NCBI RefSeq assembly: GCF_003367175.1 | Contig: NZ_QRGA01000001.1 | Coordinates: forward strand, 558,001-622,000 | Direction: 5' to 3' | DNA: 64,000 nucleotides | Source of the DNA: Trinickia dinghuensis | GTDB lineage: Bacteria; Pseudomonadota; Gammaproteobacteria; Burkholderiales; Burkholderiaceae | Part shown: positions 9,001-16,828 of the stretch, in pieces | How the letters are laid out: each line of letters begins with the position of its first letter | Position numbering within the stretch: the stretch's first letter is position 1 | Program-made: the position numbers and the translations under genes | Notes under the pieces: model-generated | Databases searched by the model: none | What the model was told of the DNA's origin: nothing | What the model saw: only the letters and a program-made list of their open reading frames with translations

Positions 9001-9309
9001 ATGAGCTTCGTTGCGATCTTTTTCGCAGGTGCCTTCCTGTGCAACGCAATGCCGCACCTCACCGCGGGTCTGCGCGGAGAGATGTTCCCGTCTCCCTTCT
9101 CGACACCGCGTGGCAAGGGGCCCTCGTCGCCGCTGGTCAATTTTCTGTGGGGCCTGCTGAACGCATTGATCGGTCTGGCGCTGCTGGCCTACCATCCGTT
9201 CACGCCCGGCGTGAACGTGGATAGCGCGGCGCTGCTCGTCGGCGTGCTGGTCATGGGTGCTTTCACATCGGTTCATTTCGGCCGTGTGCGTCGCGAAGGT
9301 CTGTTTTGA
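9001..9309 (+). CDS. Small inner-membrane protein of unknown function
   Basis: A 102-residue protein with about three hydrophobic stretches: FVAIFFAGAFLCNAMPHL at the N-terminus, a middle LVNFLWGLLNALIGLALL and a C-terminal AALLVGVLVMGAFTSVHFG. The ATG at 9001 has a GAAAGGA ribosome site at 8988-8994; a TTG at 8986 is a poorer choice. It follows the MarR gene by 35 bases and probably shares its mRNA. The pseudogene of the MFS pump begins at its stop codon, so the original operon was likely marR, small membrane protein, MFS pump. Confidence 0.7.
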   Translation: MSFVAIFFAGAFLCNAMPHLTAGLRGEMFPSPFSTPRGKGPSSPLVNFLWGLLNALIGLALLAYHPFTPGVNVDSAALLVGVLVMGAFTSVHFGRVRREGLF

Positions 9310-9582
9310 GCGCGACGCAACGCGATCAACTCGATCCGCTCGGTCTGGGAATGATGGTCGCATTTCCGTCGCTCGGATTTTTGACGGGACGCTTCGGCGG
9401 CCGAGCAGCGCAATCTGCCCATGGCCACCACGACGCTCAACATCCTGCAGCGGCTCGGTGGGCCGGCCTTGACTACGCTCTGCGCGCTGGTGTTGGCGGA
9501 GTTGCTAGGTGCGCATGTGGGGCGGAGAATGACTAGATCGTCGAGAATCCAGCGCATCTTCACGATGAATACTACAGGCTAG
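9306..9582 (+). pseudogene. C-terminal remnant of an MFS efflux pump, frameshifted
   Basis: One frame reads GLGMMVAFPSLGFLTGR (from about 9342); the next frame then carries on as DASAAEQRNLPM and TTTLNILQRLGGPALTTLCA up to a TAG at 9580-9582. Together these match the last membrane segments of drug:H+ antiporter MFS proteins. About one base is gained or lost near 9384-9391. The first 350-400 residues of the pump are absent: the fragment abuts the preceding gene. This is a deletion scar, not a gene. Confidence 0.75.
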
Positions 9583-9595
9583 CTTGCGAGCCTGT
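9574..9595 (+). terminator. Weak hairpin at the end of the MFS remnant
   Basis: ACAGGCT (9574-9580) pairs with AGCCTGT (9589-9595) around an 8-base loop. No T run follows. It may be the former terminator of the marR operon. Confidence 0.35.
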
Positions 9596-9940
9596 CGCAC
9601 GTCTAACTCGTCGCCACGACACTCTTTCGCAAGCAGCCAAGCGGCGAATAGAAAGTAATTATCGACAATTCCTTCGGGCCACTGGTGCTCGATACCTCAA
9701 AATCGCCGCCGGAATCATTGTTAATGACTTGCGGACGCGGCGTCGTTGCCAATTCACTTGTTCGTAACGTCGCGACTTTTAGATGCGGTTCACCTATCAT
9801 GCGCTGTGTTTATGCCAAACACATAAACGCAACCCTTCGTTCCGAATGTTCGTTCCGGTCGGCACGTGCCGTCCGAAATGGAATCTGTTCGCTGTCGACA
9901 ATGAAGTTCAACCAGAATTTTCCGCTACGAGAACTTACAA
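9583..9940. other. Intergenic stretch upstream of the unknown duplicated-domain protein
   Basis: No gene is seen in about 360 bases. Two short patterns occur in the last 140: an inverted repeat GTTTATG (9808-9814) / CATAAAC (9822-9828), and a direct repeat TTCGTTCCG at 9836-9844 and 9849-9857, 13 bases apart. Either could be a regulator site for the gene at 9941. The base composition is less GC-rich than the flanking genes. Confidence 0.4.
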
Positions 9941-10489
9941 ATGAGCGCACTGAATTTTCGTAACCAAACTCCGTACATCGCCCAGTTCGTCGCAAAAAAA
10001 GGCCAACTGGTCATGGCTCGTCTGCCAGGCATCGCGCCACAAGCGGAGCTTTCCATGCCGTCGGACGATGCCTTTTCGGTGATAGCAACCACGATTATCG
10101 ACGGCAACACGTATTCCACCGCACCGGCCACAGTGTCGGGCTCAATGGAGTTCTTGGCTCAGATCAAGCAGAACGTCAAAGAAGGCACGTACGAATTCCA
10201 GATGCAGCTCGAGCCCAGTCCTCGCGCCGACCAGATGATATTCCAGAAGACCACTATCGGCCCCGTGACCTTCACGATCTTAAAGAACGGCGTTTCGCTG
10301 CAGAGCGTCGTTGTGCCGAACTCGTTCATGACCCAAGCGCTGACGATCGACGACAACTATTCCGTCTACGCTGTGATCAACGGCATCACGACGGAGGCAG
10401 TTCGAACGACAGACCCTAATGCCGTCATCACCGCGGTAGTCGACACCTCTGTGCTCGAAACGGGCTACTTTACGCTAACGGCCGCCTGA
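9941..10489 (+). CDS. Unknown protein with an internal duplication of a beta-rich domain
   Basis: A 182-residue protein without signal peptide or membrane helices. I do not recognise it. Two halves look alike: PQAELSMPSDDAFSVIATTI near residue 34 and TQALTIDDNYSVYAVINGI near residue 126, each followed by alternating polar and hydrophobic residues and ending in EGTYEFQMQ (about residue 82) or ETGYFTLTA (C-terminus). The pattern suggests two beta-sandwich repeats in a cytoplasmic or leaderlessly secreted protein. It stands alone between the MFS scar and the AbiE pair, in an accessory stretch, with a long upstream region suited to regulation. Confidence 0.65.
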   Translation: MSALNFRNQTPYIAQFVAKKGQLVMARLPGIAPQAELSMPSDDAFSVIATTIIDGNTYSTAPATVSGSMEFLAQIKQNVKEGTYEFQMQLEPSPRADQMIFQKTTIGPVTFTILKNGVSLQSVVVPNSFMTQALTIDDNYSVYAVINGITTEAVRTTDPNAVITAVVDTSVLETGYFTLTAA

Positions 10490-10723
10490 GACAAACGCTT
10501 AGCCGCCTCGGCGGCATCGCGAAGCATCCGCGCGATGACTTCGCGCGCCGACTCTCGGACCACTCGTCCAATTCCGCGCGCCAGTTCACTATGGCGCAGC
10601 CGAAAACCGGATCCGGCTTCGCCCCCTGGCCTGATGCAAGCCGCGCGAAGCGATCAATCCACCCAATCACGCATGACGACTCGTTGGAGAGGTTGGATGT
10701 TCTCATCGAATAGCGTTATTTAT
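10490..10723. other. Gene-poor stretch between the unknown protein and the AbiE locus
   Basis: I see no credible gene here. Short frames exist on both strands but none resembles a known family and none has a good ribosome site. It probably belongs to the same inserted segment as the flanking accessory genes. Confidence 0.4.
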
Positions 10724-10741
10724 TTGCAATAATTCAAATTT
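10724..10741 (+). repeat. First copy of an 18-bp direct repeat upstream of abiEi
   Basis: TTGCAATAATTCAAATTT. A near-identical copy, TTGCAAATAATCAAATTT, lies at 10821-10838, 97 bases downstream. The two differ by a single-base shift inside the AT-rich core. They are candidate binding sites for the AbiEi antitoxin, whose N-terminal domain binds DNA. Confidence 0.5.
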
Positions 10742-10820
10742 CGATGGTGGCCTTGGCATGCGAACAACGCGAGGGCAACGAGATCATGCCGATTTCTCGA
10801 TCTCGGAATACGTTTAAAAA

Positions 10821-10850
10821 TTGCAAATAATCAAATTTTCTCGGTATATA
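10821..10850 (+). promoter_or_regulatory. Predicted abiE promoter with the second repeat copy
   Basis: TTGCAA (10821-10826), 18 bases, then TATATA (10845-10850). The second direct repeat (10821-10838) covers the -35 box and spacer, as expected for autorepression. A strong ribosome site GGAAGGAG (10872-10879) follows, before the ATG at 10883. Confidence 0.5.
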
Positions 10851-10882
10851 CTGCAATCAGATAACGCAACCGGAAGGAGTCG

Positions 10883-11614
10883 ATGAGCAACAAGACGGTC
10901 CAGCGGCTCATGCAGGAGAGTCGACGTGGGCATCCTATCGACTCCGACATGCTCAGAGGCATGGGGGTCAGCGCTGCACTCGCGGCGCACATGGTCAAAT
11001 CCGGGTGGCTGCAACGCCTCTCGCAGGGCGTCTACCTTTTGACCGGGGACACGCCGACAAGGGACGGTTCGATCGCGCACTTGACTCGGCGCATCGCCGG
11101 TCTTCACGTTGGGGGAAAAACAGCCCTTTCCTGGCAAGGCGTCCGTCATAACATCGCGTTTCGCGAAAAGGTTGTGCTTTGGGGCCAGAAACCGTATCGC
11201 ATCCCCTCCTGGGTGGACCAGCACCTGAGCTACTCATTTCAGACCACTGCGCTGTTCGACGACGATCTGCCATACGAGAAAGGCCTAAAGCCGCTCCTTG
11301 CTGGCGACCCAGAGGTCAAAGTGTCAGTGCCCGAGCGAGCCATCCTGGAACTCGCCAGCGACATTGGCAAAGGACAGTCGCTTGAGGAAGCGAGCAACCT
11401 GATGGTGGGCCTGCGCAACCTGCGCGCCGACGTGCTGGATGAGTTTTTGAGCCACTGCCACCGAGTGAAGGTTGTCAGGCTCGTGCGTGACCTCGGACTT
11501 GAGGCCGATTTTTCGTGGGCTCGGGGCATTCAAACGCATGTAGACCGCCTCGGCGCCGGGAAAAGATGGTCGAATCAGACAAAAAACGGCCGGATAACGC
11601 TCAAACCAGAATGA
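10883..11614 (+). CDS. abiEi: AbiEi-type antitoxin of a type IV toxin-antitoxin system
   Basis: A 243-residue protein with the AbiEi layout: an N-terminal winged-helix DNA-binding domain (SAALAAHMVKSGWLQRLSQG, then VYLLTG, about residues 30-57) and a C-terminal antitoxin domain. In AbiE systems this protein represses the operon and neutralises a nucleotidyltransferase toxin without stable binding, protecting against phage by abortive infection. The stop codon overlaps the toxin ATG (ATGA at 11611-11614). The gene looks intact, although its toxin partner is frameshifted. Confidence 0.85.
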   Translation: MSNKTVQRLMQESRRGHPIDSDMLRGMGVSAALAAHMVKSGWLQRLSQGVYLLTGDTPTRDGSIAHLTRRIAGLHVGGKTALSWQGVRHNIAFREKVVLWGQKPYRIPSWVDQHLSYSFQTTALFDDDLPYEKGLKPLLAGDPEVKVSVPERAILELASDIGKGQSLEEASNLMVGLRNLRADVLDEFLSHCHRVKVVRLVRDLGLEADFSWARGIQTHVDRLGAGKRWSNQTKNGRITLKPE

Positions 11615-12568
11615 ACGAGATCTACGTCGACACCGTCCGGCTGATGCTGGGCATCGCACCGATCATTTTCGACACCCCTCTGTTCGCGATGAAAGGTGGA
11701 ACCGCATTGAACCTGTTCTTGCAGGAGATGCCTCGCCTCTCTGTCGACATCGACGTCGTGGTGACGGACCCGAAACTTACCCGTGACGAAGCGATCGCCG
11801 CGATCAGCAAAGAGATCGAACGAGCCAGAGCACGCATTGAGGCCGAGGGACCCCACGAAGTTTTCGGCGGCCACAACTTCCGGTAAGGCCAAGGGCGATG
11901 AAGTGAAACTCGCCGTAATCTCCGGCGAAACCTCGGTCAAAGTGGAAGTCAACTACGTGTTCAGGGGCACGCTGCTGGAACCGGTCTCGCGCCCTCTCGT
12001 GAAATCCGCGGAGGAACTGTTCAACACCCGTATCATCGTGCCCACCCTCCACGAAGCTGAACTCTACGGGAGCAAGCTCGTAGCGGCGCTGGACCGCCAA
12101 CACCCACGTGATCTGTTCGACGTGACGCAGATGTTCTCGGTGTTTGGTCTGCGTGCGGATATCGTGGATGCCTTCGTGGCTTACCTCTCTGGGCACAATC
12201 GGCCGATTCACGAAGTGTTGTTTAACCATAAGCATTCGATGGCGGGCGCCTACGAGAGTGACTTCGTAGGGATGACGATCGAGGCCGTGAGCCTCGATGT
12301 ACTCGAAGCGACGCAGGAACGCCTGCATCGGGATCTGCCAGCTGCTCTAACCGAGCGACACCGTCAGTTCCTGATTTCCCTGGTTCGTGCCGAACCCGAT
12401 TGGTCCCTGATGCCCTACACGCACCTGCGCGAACTGCCGGCCATAAGGTGGAAACTCATCAATCTCGAAAAGCTCAGAAAAAATAATCCAGCGCTGTTCG
12501 AGAAGCAGGAAGCCTTGCTGCGCGAGGGCTTTGCCGCTATCGCCGGTGGGAAAGAACCTTCGACCTGA
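11611..12568 (+). pseudogene. abiEii: AbiEii-type nucleotidyltransferase toxin, frameshifted
   Basis: The 5-prime frame carries the nucleotidyltransferase motifs KGGTALNLF and RLSVDIDVV, then stops at 11884-11886. The neighbouring frame continues with VKVEVNYVFRG, VPTLHEAELYGSKLVAALDR and the remainder of the family to 12568. Total length is 3n+1, so one extra base is present. Removing one T from TTTT at 11861-11864 joins the frames as EVSAATTSGKAKGDEV, giving a 318-residue protein; one C from CCCC at 11851-11854 would also work. The catalytic motifs are upstream of the break, but the truncated product of about 91 residues is unlikely to be active. Could be decay, phase variation or a base-calling error. 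Confidence 0.8.
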
Positions 12569-12623
12569 CTGGTTGCAACGGCTACACTGCTCGCGCGATA
12601 TCGTCGCGCGTTCGCGATGCAGG

Positions 12624-13212
12624 TTACGAATGCCGGGGTTTATCCTTGCGCGAGCCCGTGTTCTGTGTACCGGCCTCGGATATATCGGCATCCGTTTCAG
12701 TCGCCTCGGGCGAGAACGCGGCCTGCGCGCCAGAGGCGACGAGTGCCTCGAGCATGTCGGCCGAAGGGATGAAGAAAAGACCGCCGGTCACCGCCCGGCT
12801 AAAGTCCAGCAGGCGATCGTAGTTGCAGGGCGGTCGCCCGACGAACATGTTTTCAAGCATCTGTTCGATCGCTGCGCGCGCGCATAACCGATGAAATACG
12901 TGCCGAACTCCTTTTCGCGCACGCATCCGAACGGCATGTTGTCGCGCAAAATCTTGAGTTCCTCGCCGCCGTCGCCCGCCGTGGATCGCCGAACAGCGCT
13001 TCCCATGCGTGCGCTCCGAACCCGCAGACGCACGAAAGCTCGGCGGAGGGCACACGCTGGCCAACGGAGCGTGCAAGTGCGGCGACGTCACCGCACCAGT
13101 TACGTATGGTGGATGCGTGCTCCCCACCGGGATTGATCGTGGCGACGATGAAGATAGCGCTCGCAGTGACGGGGTTCACTACGGCCTGCGGCTCGGGACA
13201 GGATTTTTGCAT
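12624..13212 (-). pseudogene. Decayed Dyp-type (YfeX-like) heme peroxidase
   Basis: Pieces of one protein lie in three minus-strand frames. From 13212: PQAVVNPVTASAIFIVATIN, then RNWCGDVAALARSVGQRVP and CGFGAHAWEALFGDPR. Near 12960: LKILRDNMPFG and KEFGTYFIGYARA. Near 12870-12750: EQMLENMFVGRPP and NYDRLLDFSRAVTGGLFFIP. These match the start and the end of Dyp peroxidases; the middle (roughly 100 residues, including catalytic parts) is deleted and there are at least two frameshifts. Confidence 0.8.
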
Positions 13213-13315
13213 CACGCGACTCCGGTAGAAAGCGTGAGAGAACTGACCCGTCATCCGAGAAAATAGCATTGTGAGGGCGTCGGAGTTCGACGCCCATATG
13301 ACGGTTGTGGTCGGA

Positions 13316-13777
13316 CTACTTGTAGTAGCCGACGCCGCATCCCAGGCCGGCGACCGCGGTAACGAAGCTCGCCTTCGGCACCCACGCCTTGTCAGCGCCG
13401 GCCTTGGGAGACATGTAGCTGACCTCATTGACTTGGCCCTCTTTGGCCGCGTCATAGAGCCTTGGGCCATACACGTCGCCCGTAGGATCCTTAAATGTCC
13501 TCGCATCCTTGCCGAGCAACCCCTTAACGTTAGGATTGCCGACCGCGACGAGGCGTCCGTCGCTGAGATTGAAGCAGAACGGATAGAGGTCGCCAACCAG
13601 GAAGCCGTTCTCGCCCTTGTTGATTTCGTCGAGCGTCTGGGCCTTATCGGCTTTGATGGCCGCAACCGTCTTTTCAAGCATGGCCTTAGCGTCCGCCGCA
13701 GTACCTTGCGCGAATGCCGTAGTCGAGAACAAGGCAACCATGGCGCCTAGCGCGCCAATCACGAGTGTACGAAACAT
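13316..13777 (-). CDS. Secreted single-Cache-domain protein
   Basis: A 153-residue exported protein. Residues 1-24 are a signal peptide (FRTLVIGALGAMVALFSTTAFA, cleaved before Gln). The rest is one Cache-type sensor domain: NKGENGFLVGDLYPFCFNL, then VGNPNVKGLLGKD and DPTGDVYGPRLYDAAKEGQ. Unlike chemoreceptors it has no membrane anchor or signalling domain, so it probably binds a small ligand in the periplasm. The second of two close ATGs (13777) is preferred because GGGAGGA lies at correct spacing before it. It stands alone next to the Dyp pseudogene. Confidence 0.8.
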   Translation of the reverse strand: MFRTLVIGALGAMVALFSTTAFAQGTAADAKAMLEKTVAAIKADKAQTLDEINKGENGFLVGDLYPFCFNLSDGRLVAVGNPNVKGLLGKDARTFKDPTGDVYGPRLYDAAKEGQVNEVSYMSPKAGADKAWVPKASFVTAVAGLGCGVGYYK

Positions 13778-14103
13778 GGACATTCCTCCCTGCTCTTCGA
13801 GCCCTCGGATCCACCACGATCTCAGCGGCGGCTTCCGGACGTTGACCCGCCGTTGAAATGCCAACCGCAACACTGCTTCGAACAATTAAGCGTTCATTGG
13901 CGACCGCATGTCGCGTCCGGTCTACCTGCAAAAAATTTATCATTGAGCCCATCAAATCACGGGGCGGTCCTTTCCTCGCAGTCCAATTCCGATCGGCAAG
14001 CGCTATTTGGGGCCGTGCCCGGTTTTACCGGGTTGCGGCCTAACTTGCTGTTGAACGTGATCGGCCCTCCTACCAGCTTCGTCATCGTCAAATAGAGGTA
14101 ACT

Positions 14104-14256
14104 ATGAAATACATCAACCGCATCGCGGCGTCTACAACACTGGTGGTAGTCGCCTGTGGTCTAGCAACGTTTGCCCAGATCAAGTTCTTTCCGAAGACCG
14201 CCGACAACAATCCGGTCGCCCGCATCGTCCTCAACGTTGAGTCGTGGAACGGCTAA
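14104..14256 (+). CDS. Short secreted peptide, possibly a truncated gene
   Basis: Fifty codons starting at ATG 14104 after a purine-rich TAGAGGTAACT. Residues 1-24 look like a signal peptide (KYINRIAASTTLVVVACGLATFA), followed by a polar tail ending ARIVLNVESWNG. Either a small periplasmic peptide or the 5-prime end of a longer gene lost to a stop codon and deletion. No family is recognised. Confidence 0.4.
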   Translation: MKYINRIAASTTLVVVACGLATFAQIKFFPKTADNNPVARIVLNVESWNG

Positions 14257-14674
14257 TTCGTACGACCTACGTTCGAAGGCCCGCTGCTTGGTTCTGAGCG
14301 GCGGCTGAAATGACCGCAAGGTGCAGGCGGTGAACGGCCGCGGATTCGATAATCGCGCGCACGACAACTTCGACGATATCTTCAGTCCTGACCCGTGCAG
14401 CAGTGGGTACGCCTTTCGCTGCGAGCAAAGATGATTGTGTTTTTGCCCGCTTCCGCGCCAGCTTGACAAAGCCGTACCCACCGCATATTGCGTCTCACAC
14501 GATCGTACGGTACCATTCATAGTGGTGTAGTCTGCATACACCTGACTCCGCAAGAGGCACCCTGGCCTCGACTGCCCGCGCGTCAATCCACAATCCCGTT
14601 CGCACTCCTGCTGGCAGATTGACCTGCTGTAATTGCTCGCAACGATCGTCGGCCAACCTGTCGAGGAGAATGTA
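14257..14674. other. Gene-poor stretch before the rpoD paralogue
   Basis: No gene is seen on either strand; the minus-strand frame across it runs into the start of rpoD and has no family resemblance. It contains the candidate promoter at 14463-14491. Confidence 0.4.
14463..14491 (+). promoter_or_regulatory. Candidate promoter of the rpoD paralogue
   Basis: A perfect TTGACA (14463-14468), a 17-base spacer and TATTGC (14486-14491). The -10 matches only in its first three bases. It would give a 5-prime leader of about 175 bases. Confidence 0.35.
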
Positions 14675-16669
14675 TTGGCAAATCCAGTTCGCGACGATTC
14701 AGCATCCCACGCAATCGCAGTTACGCCCAAAGCCGGTCGCCGCGTGTCAAAAGGAAAAACCAAGGCCGCCGCAACGCCACTGGACATCGCATCGCTGGCG
14801 CGGAGGGACGAGGAGCGTCAACAGCAGATGCGCGGGTTGATCGCACTTGGACGCGAGCGAGGCTATGTCACTCACGCAGACATCCACGATCACCTGTTCG
14901 ACAATTTTACGGAAACCGCGGCGATGGAGACCATCGTCAGCACGTTCGGCGACATGGGCGTGGCCGTGTACGAGCAGGCGCCGGACGCCGTGACGCTCCT
15001 GCTGAACGACGCAGCGCCTCCAGTGGCATCGGACGATCAGGCGGACGAGGAAGCGGAAGCCACCCTGTCAACGGTCGATTCCGAGTTCGGCCGCACTACT
15101 GATCCGGTCCGGATGTATATGCGTGAAATGGGTGCCCGCGAACTGCTTACTCGCACCGACGAAATCGAGATTGCGAAACGCATCGAGGGCGGCCTGCACG
15201 ACATGATTCAGGCGATCGCCGTGTGTCCGTCGGTCGTGTCCACAATTCTTGCCGATGTGGACCGCATCGTTGCGAGCGAACTGCGTATCGACGAACTAGT
15301 CGCCGGCATCAGCAACAACGTGAACGAAAGTGAAATGACGGCGGAGTCTGAAGGAGATGATGCGGAAGCGGAAGCAGACGCCGCCGTCGATGACCCGGAC
15401 CGTGACGACATTGAAATGGACGAAGCGGATCCGGAGAAAGCGAACGCAGCGCACCTCAAACAACTCACGAGCGACAGTCTCGCCGTTTTCGCGCGCGTGC
15501 GTGCGCTGTTCGAGCAGTTGCCTGATAGGCCTGTAACCGGCAAGGCGCGTTCCGCGGTCGTTGCGCGAGTGCGCTCGAAGATCCAGCGCGAACTGGCGCC
15601 GATCCGCTTTACGGCCCGAGCTATCGATCGTCTTTGTGCCAGCGTGCACGAACAAATTACGGAGGTTCGTGCGATCGAACGCAGCATCCTGGAGATCGCC
15701 GTCGACCGTTGCGGCATGCCACGCGAGTCGTTTATCGAGTCGTTCCGGGGCCACGAGACCGACCTTGGATGGACCCGCCGCATGGCCGCGACTCTGCGTG
15801 GGGGTGGTGCGGCGCTCGAGCGGCATCTGCCGGCCATTCAGGCCGGGCAGCAGAAACTCGCCGACATCGAAACCAGGGCCGCGCTGCCGCTGCAGCAGCT
15901 CAAGGAAATCAACCGCACGATGAGTGCCGCGGAGTCGAAAATGCGGCAGGCTAAGCGAGAGATGATCGAAGCGAATCTTCGTCTTGTCATTTCCATTGCC
16001 AAGAAATACGTGAACCGCGGCATGCAGTTCCTGGACCTGATTCAGGAAGGCAACATCGGCCTGATGAAGGCGGTGGACAAGTTCGAATACCGGCGCGGAT
16101 GGAAGTTTTCGACGTACGCCACCTGGTGGGTCCGGCAGGCTGTCACGCGTGCGTGCGCCGATCAGGCGCGGACCATTCGTGTGCCGGTGCACATGATCGA
16201 GGCAATCAACAAGCTGAACCGGATCTCGCGCGAACTCCTGCAAAAGACGGGACAGGAAGCGCATCCCGCCGTACTCGCGGAGCGTATGGAGATGTCCGAG
16301 GAAAAAGTGCGCGGCATCCTCAGGATCGCGAGGCAACCTGTGTCGCTCGAGAGCCCTGTGGGCGACGATGCCGACGCGACACTCGGCGACATGATTGAGG
16401 ATGTCTCCGCGAGTTCACCGGCAGACGCCGCGATCCACGCAAACATGCGCGCCGCGATCGATGAGGCGCTCGACGGGTTGTCACCGCGCGAGGCCAAGGT
16501 CCTGCGGTTGCGTTTCGGGCTCGATACGACCTCCGATCACACGCTTGATGAGGTCGGCAAGCAGTTCAACGTCACCCGCGAGCGGATCCGTCAGATCGAA
16601 AGCAAGGCGATTCGCAAACTGATGCATCCAAGTCTCTCCGGCAAGTTGAGCCCCTTTCACGAGCGCTGA
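14675..16669 (+). CDS. rpoD: Second primary-type sigma factor (RpoD paralogue)
   Basis: A 664-residue sigma-70 with all primary sigma regions: region 1.1 near residues 45-110, region 1.2 ([18 protein letters not shown], about 150), a long acidic non-conserved insert (about 215-265, rich in Glu and Asp), region 2 ([20 protein letters not shown], about 432, and [13 protein letters not shown]), region 3 and region 4.2 ([19 protein letters not shown], about 628). Substitutions relative to the housekeeping protein (VTRACADQ for [16 protein letters not shown] at the end) show a diverged paralogue. TTG 14675 was chosen because GAGGAG lies six bases before it; another TTG at 14633 lacks such a site. 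It sits between accessory genes. Confidence 0.88.
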   Translation: MANPVRDDSASHAIAVTPKAGRRVSKGKTKAAATPLDIASLARRDEERQQQMRGLIALGRERGYVTHADIHDHLFDNFTETAAMETIVSTFGDMGVAVYEQAPDAVTLLLNDAAPPVASDDQADEEAEATLSTVDSEFGRTTDPVRMYMREMGARELLTRTDEIEIAKRIEGGLHDMIQAIAVCPSVVSTILADVDRIVASELRIDELVAGISNNVNESEMTAESEGDDAEAEADAAVDDPDRDDIEMDEADPEKANAAHLKQLTSDSLAVFARVRALFEQLPDRPVTGKARSAVVARVRSKIQRELAPIRFTARAIDRLCASVHEQITEVRAIERSILEIAVDRCGMPRESFIESFRGHETDLGWTRRMAATLRGGGAALERHLPAIQAGQQKLADIETRAALPLQQLKEINRTMSAAESKMRQAKREMIEANLRLVISIAKKYVNRGMQFLDLIQEGNIGLMKAVDKFEYRRGWKFSTYATWWVRQAVTRACADQARTIRVPVHMIEAINKLNRISRELLQKTGQEAHPAVLAERMEMSEEKVRGILRIARQPVSLESPVGDDADATLGDMIEDVSASSPADAAIHANMRAAIDEALDGLSPREAKVLRLRFGLDTTSDHTLDEVGKQFNVTRERIRQIESKAIRKLMHPSLSGKLSPFHER

Positions 16670-16828
16670 TCAAAGCCGAGAACGACGTCCCATCGACCCA
16701 CACTCACGAACCCGGCAGGTTTGCACCCGACACGCCTGAGTGGCGAACAACGCCGCCACCAGCATGCCGGCCCCTGCCAGTCTCGACACCGCCACAATAC
16801 CGTGGTGACCGACCGCATTGCGATACTC

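Noticed and set aside
9941-10489. AidA/PixA-type quorum-regulated inclusion protein
   Set aside because: Length and alternating beta pattern are suggestive, but the N-terminal family signature is absent and no lux-type box was found upstream.
14161-14787. 208-codon minus-strand frame before rpoD
   Set aside because: Its start lies inside the rpoD coding region and it has no recognisable domain or ribosome site.
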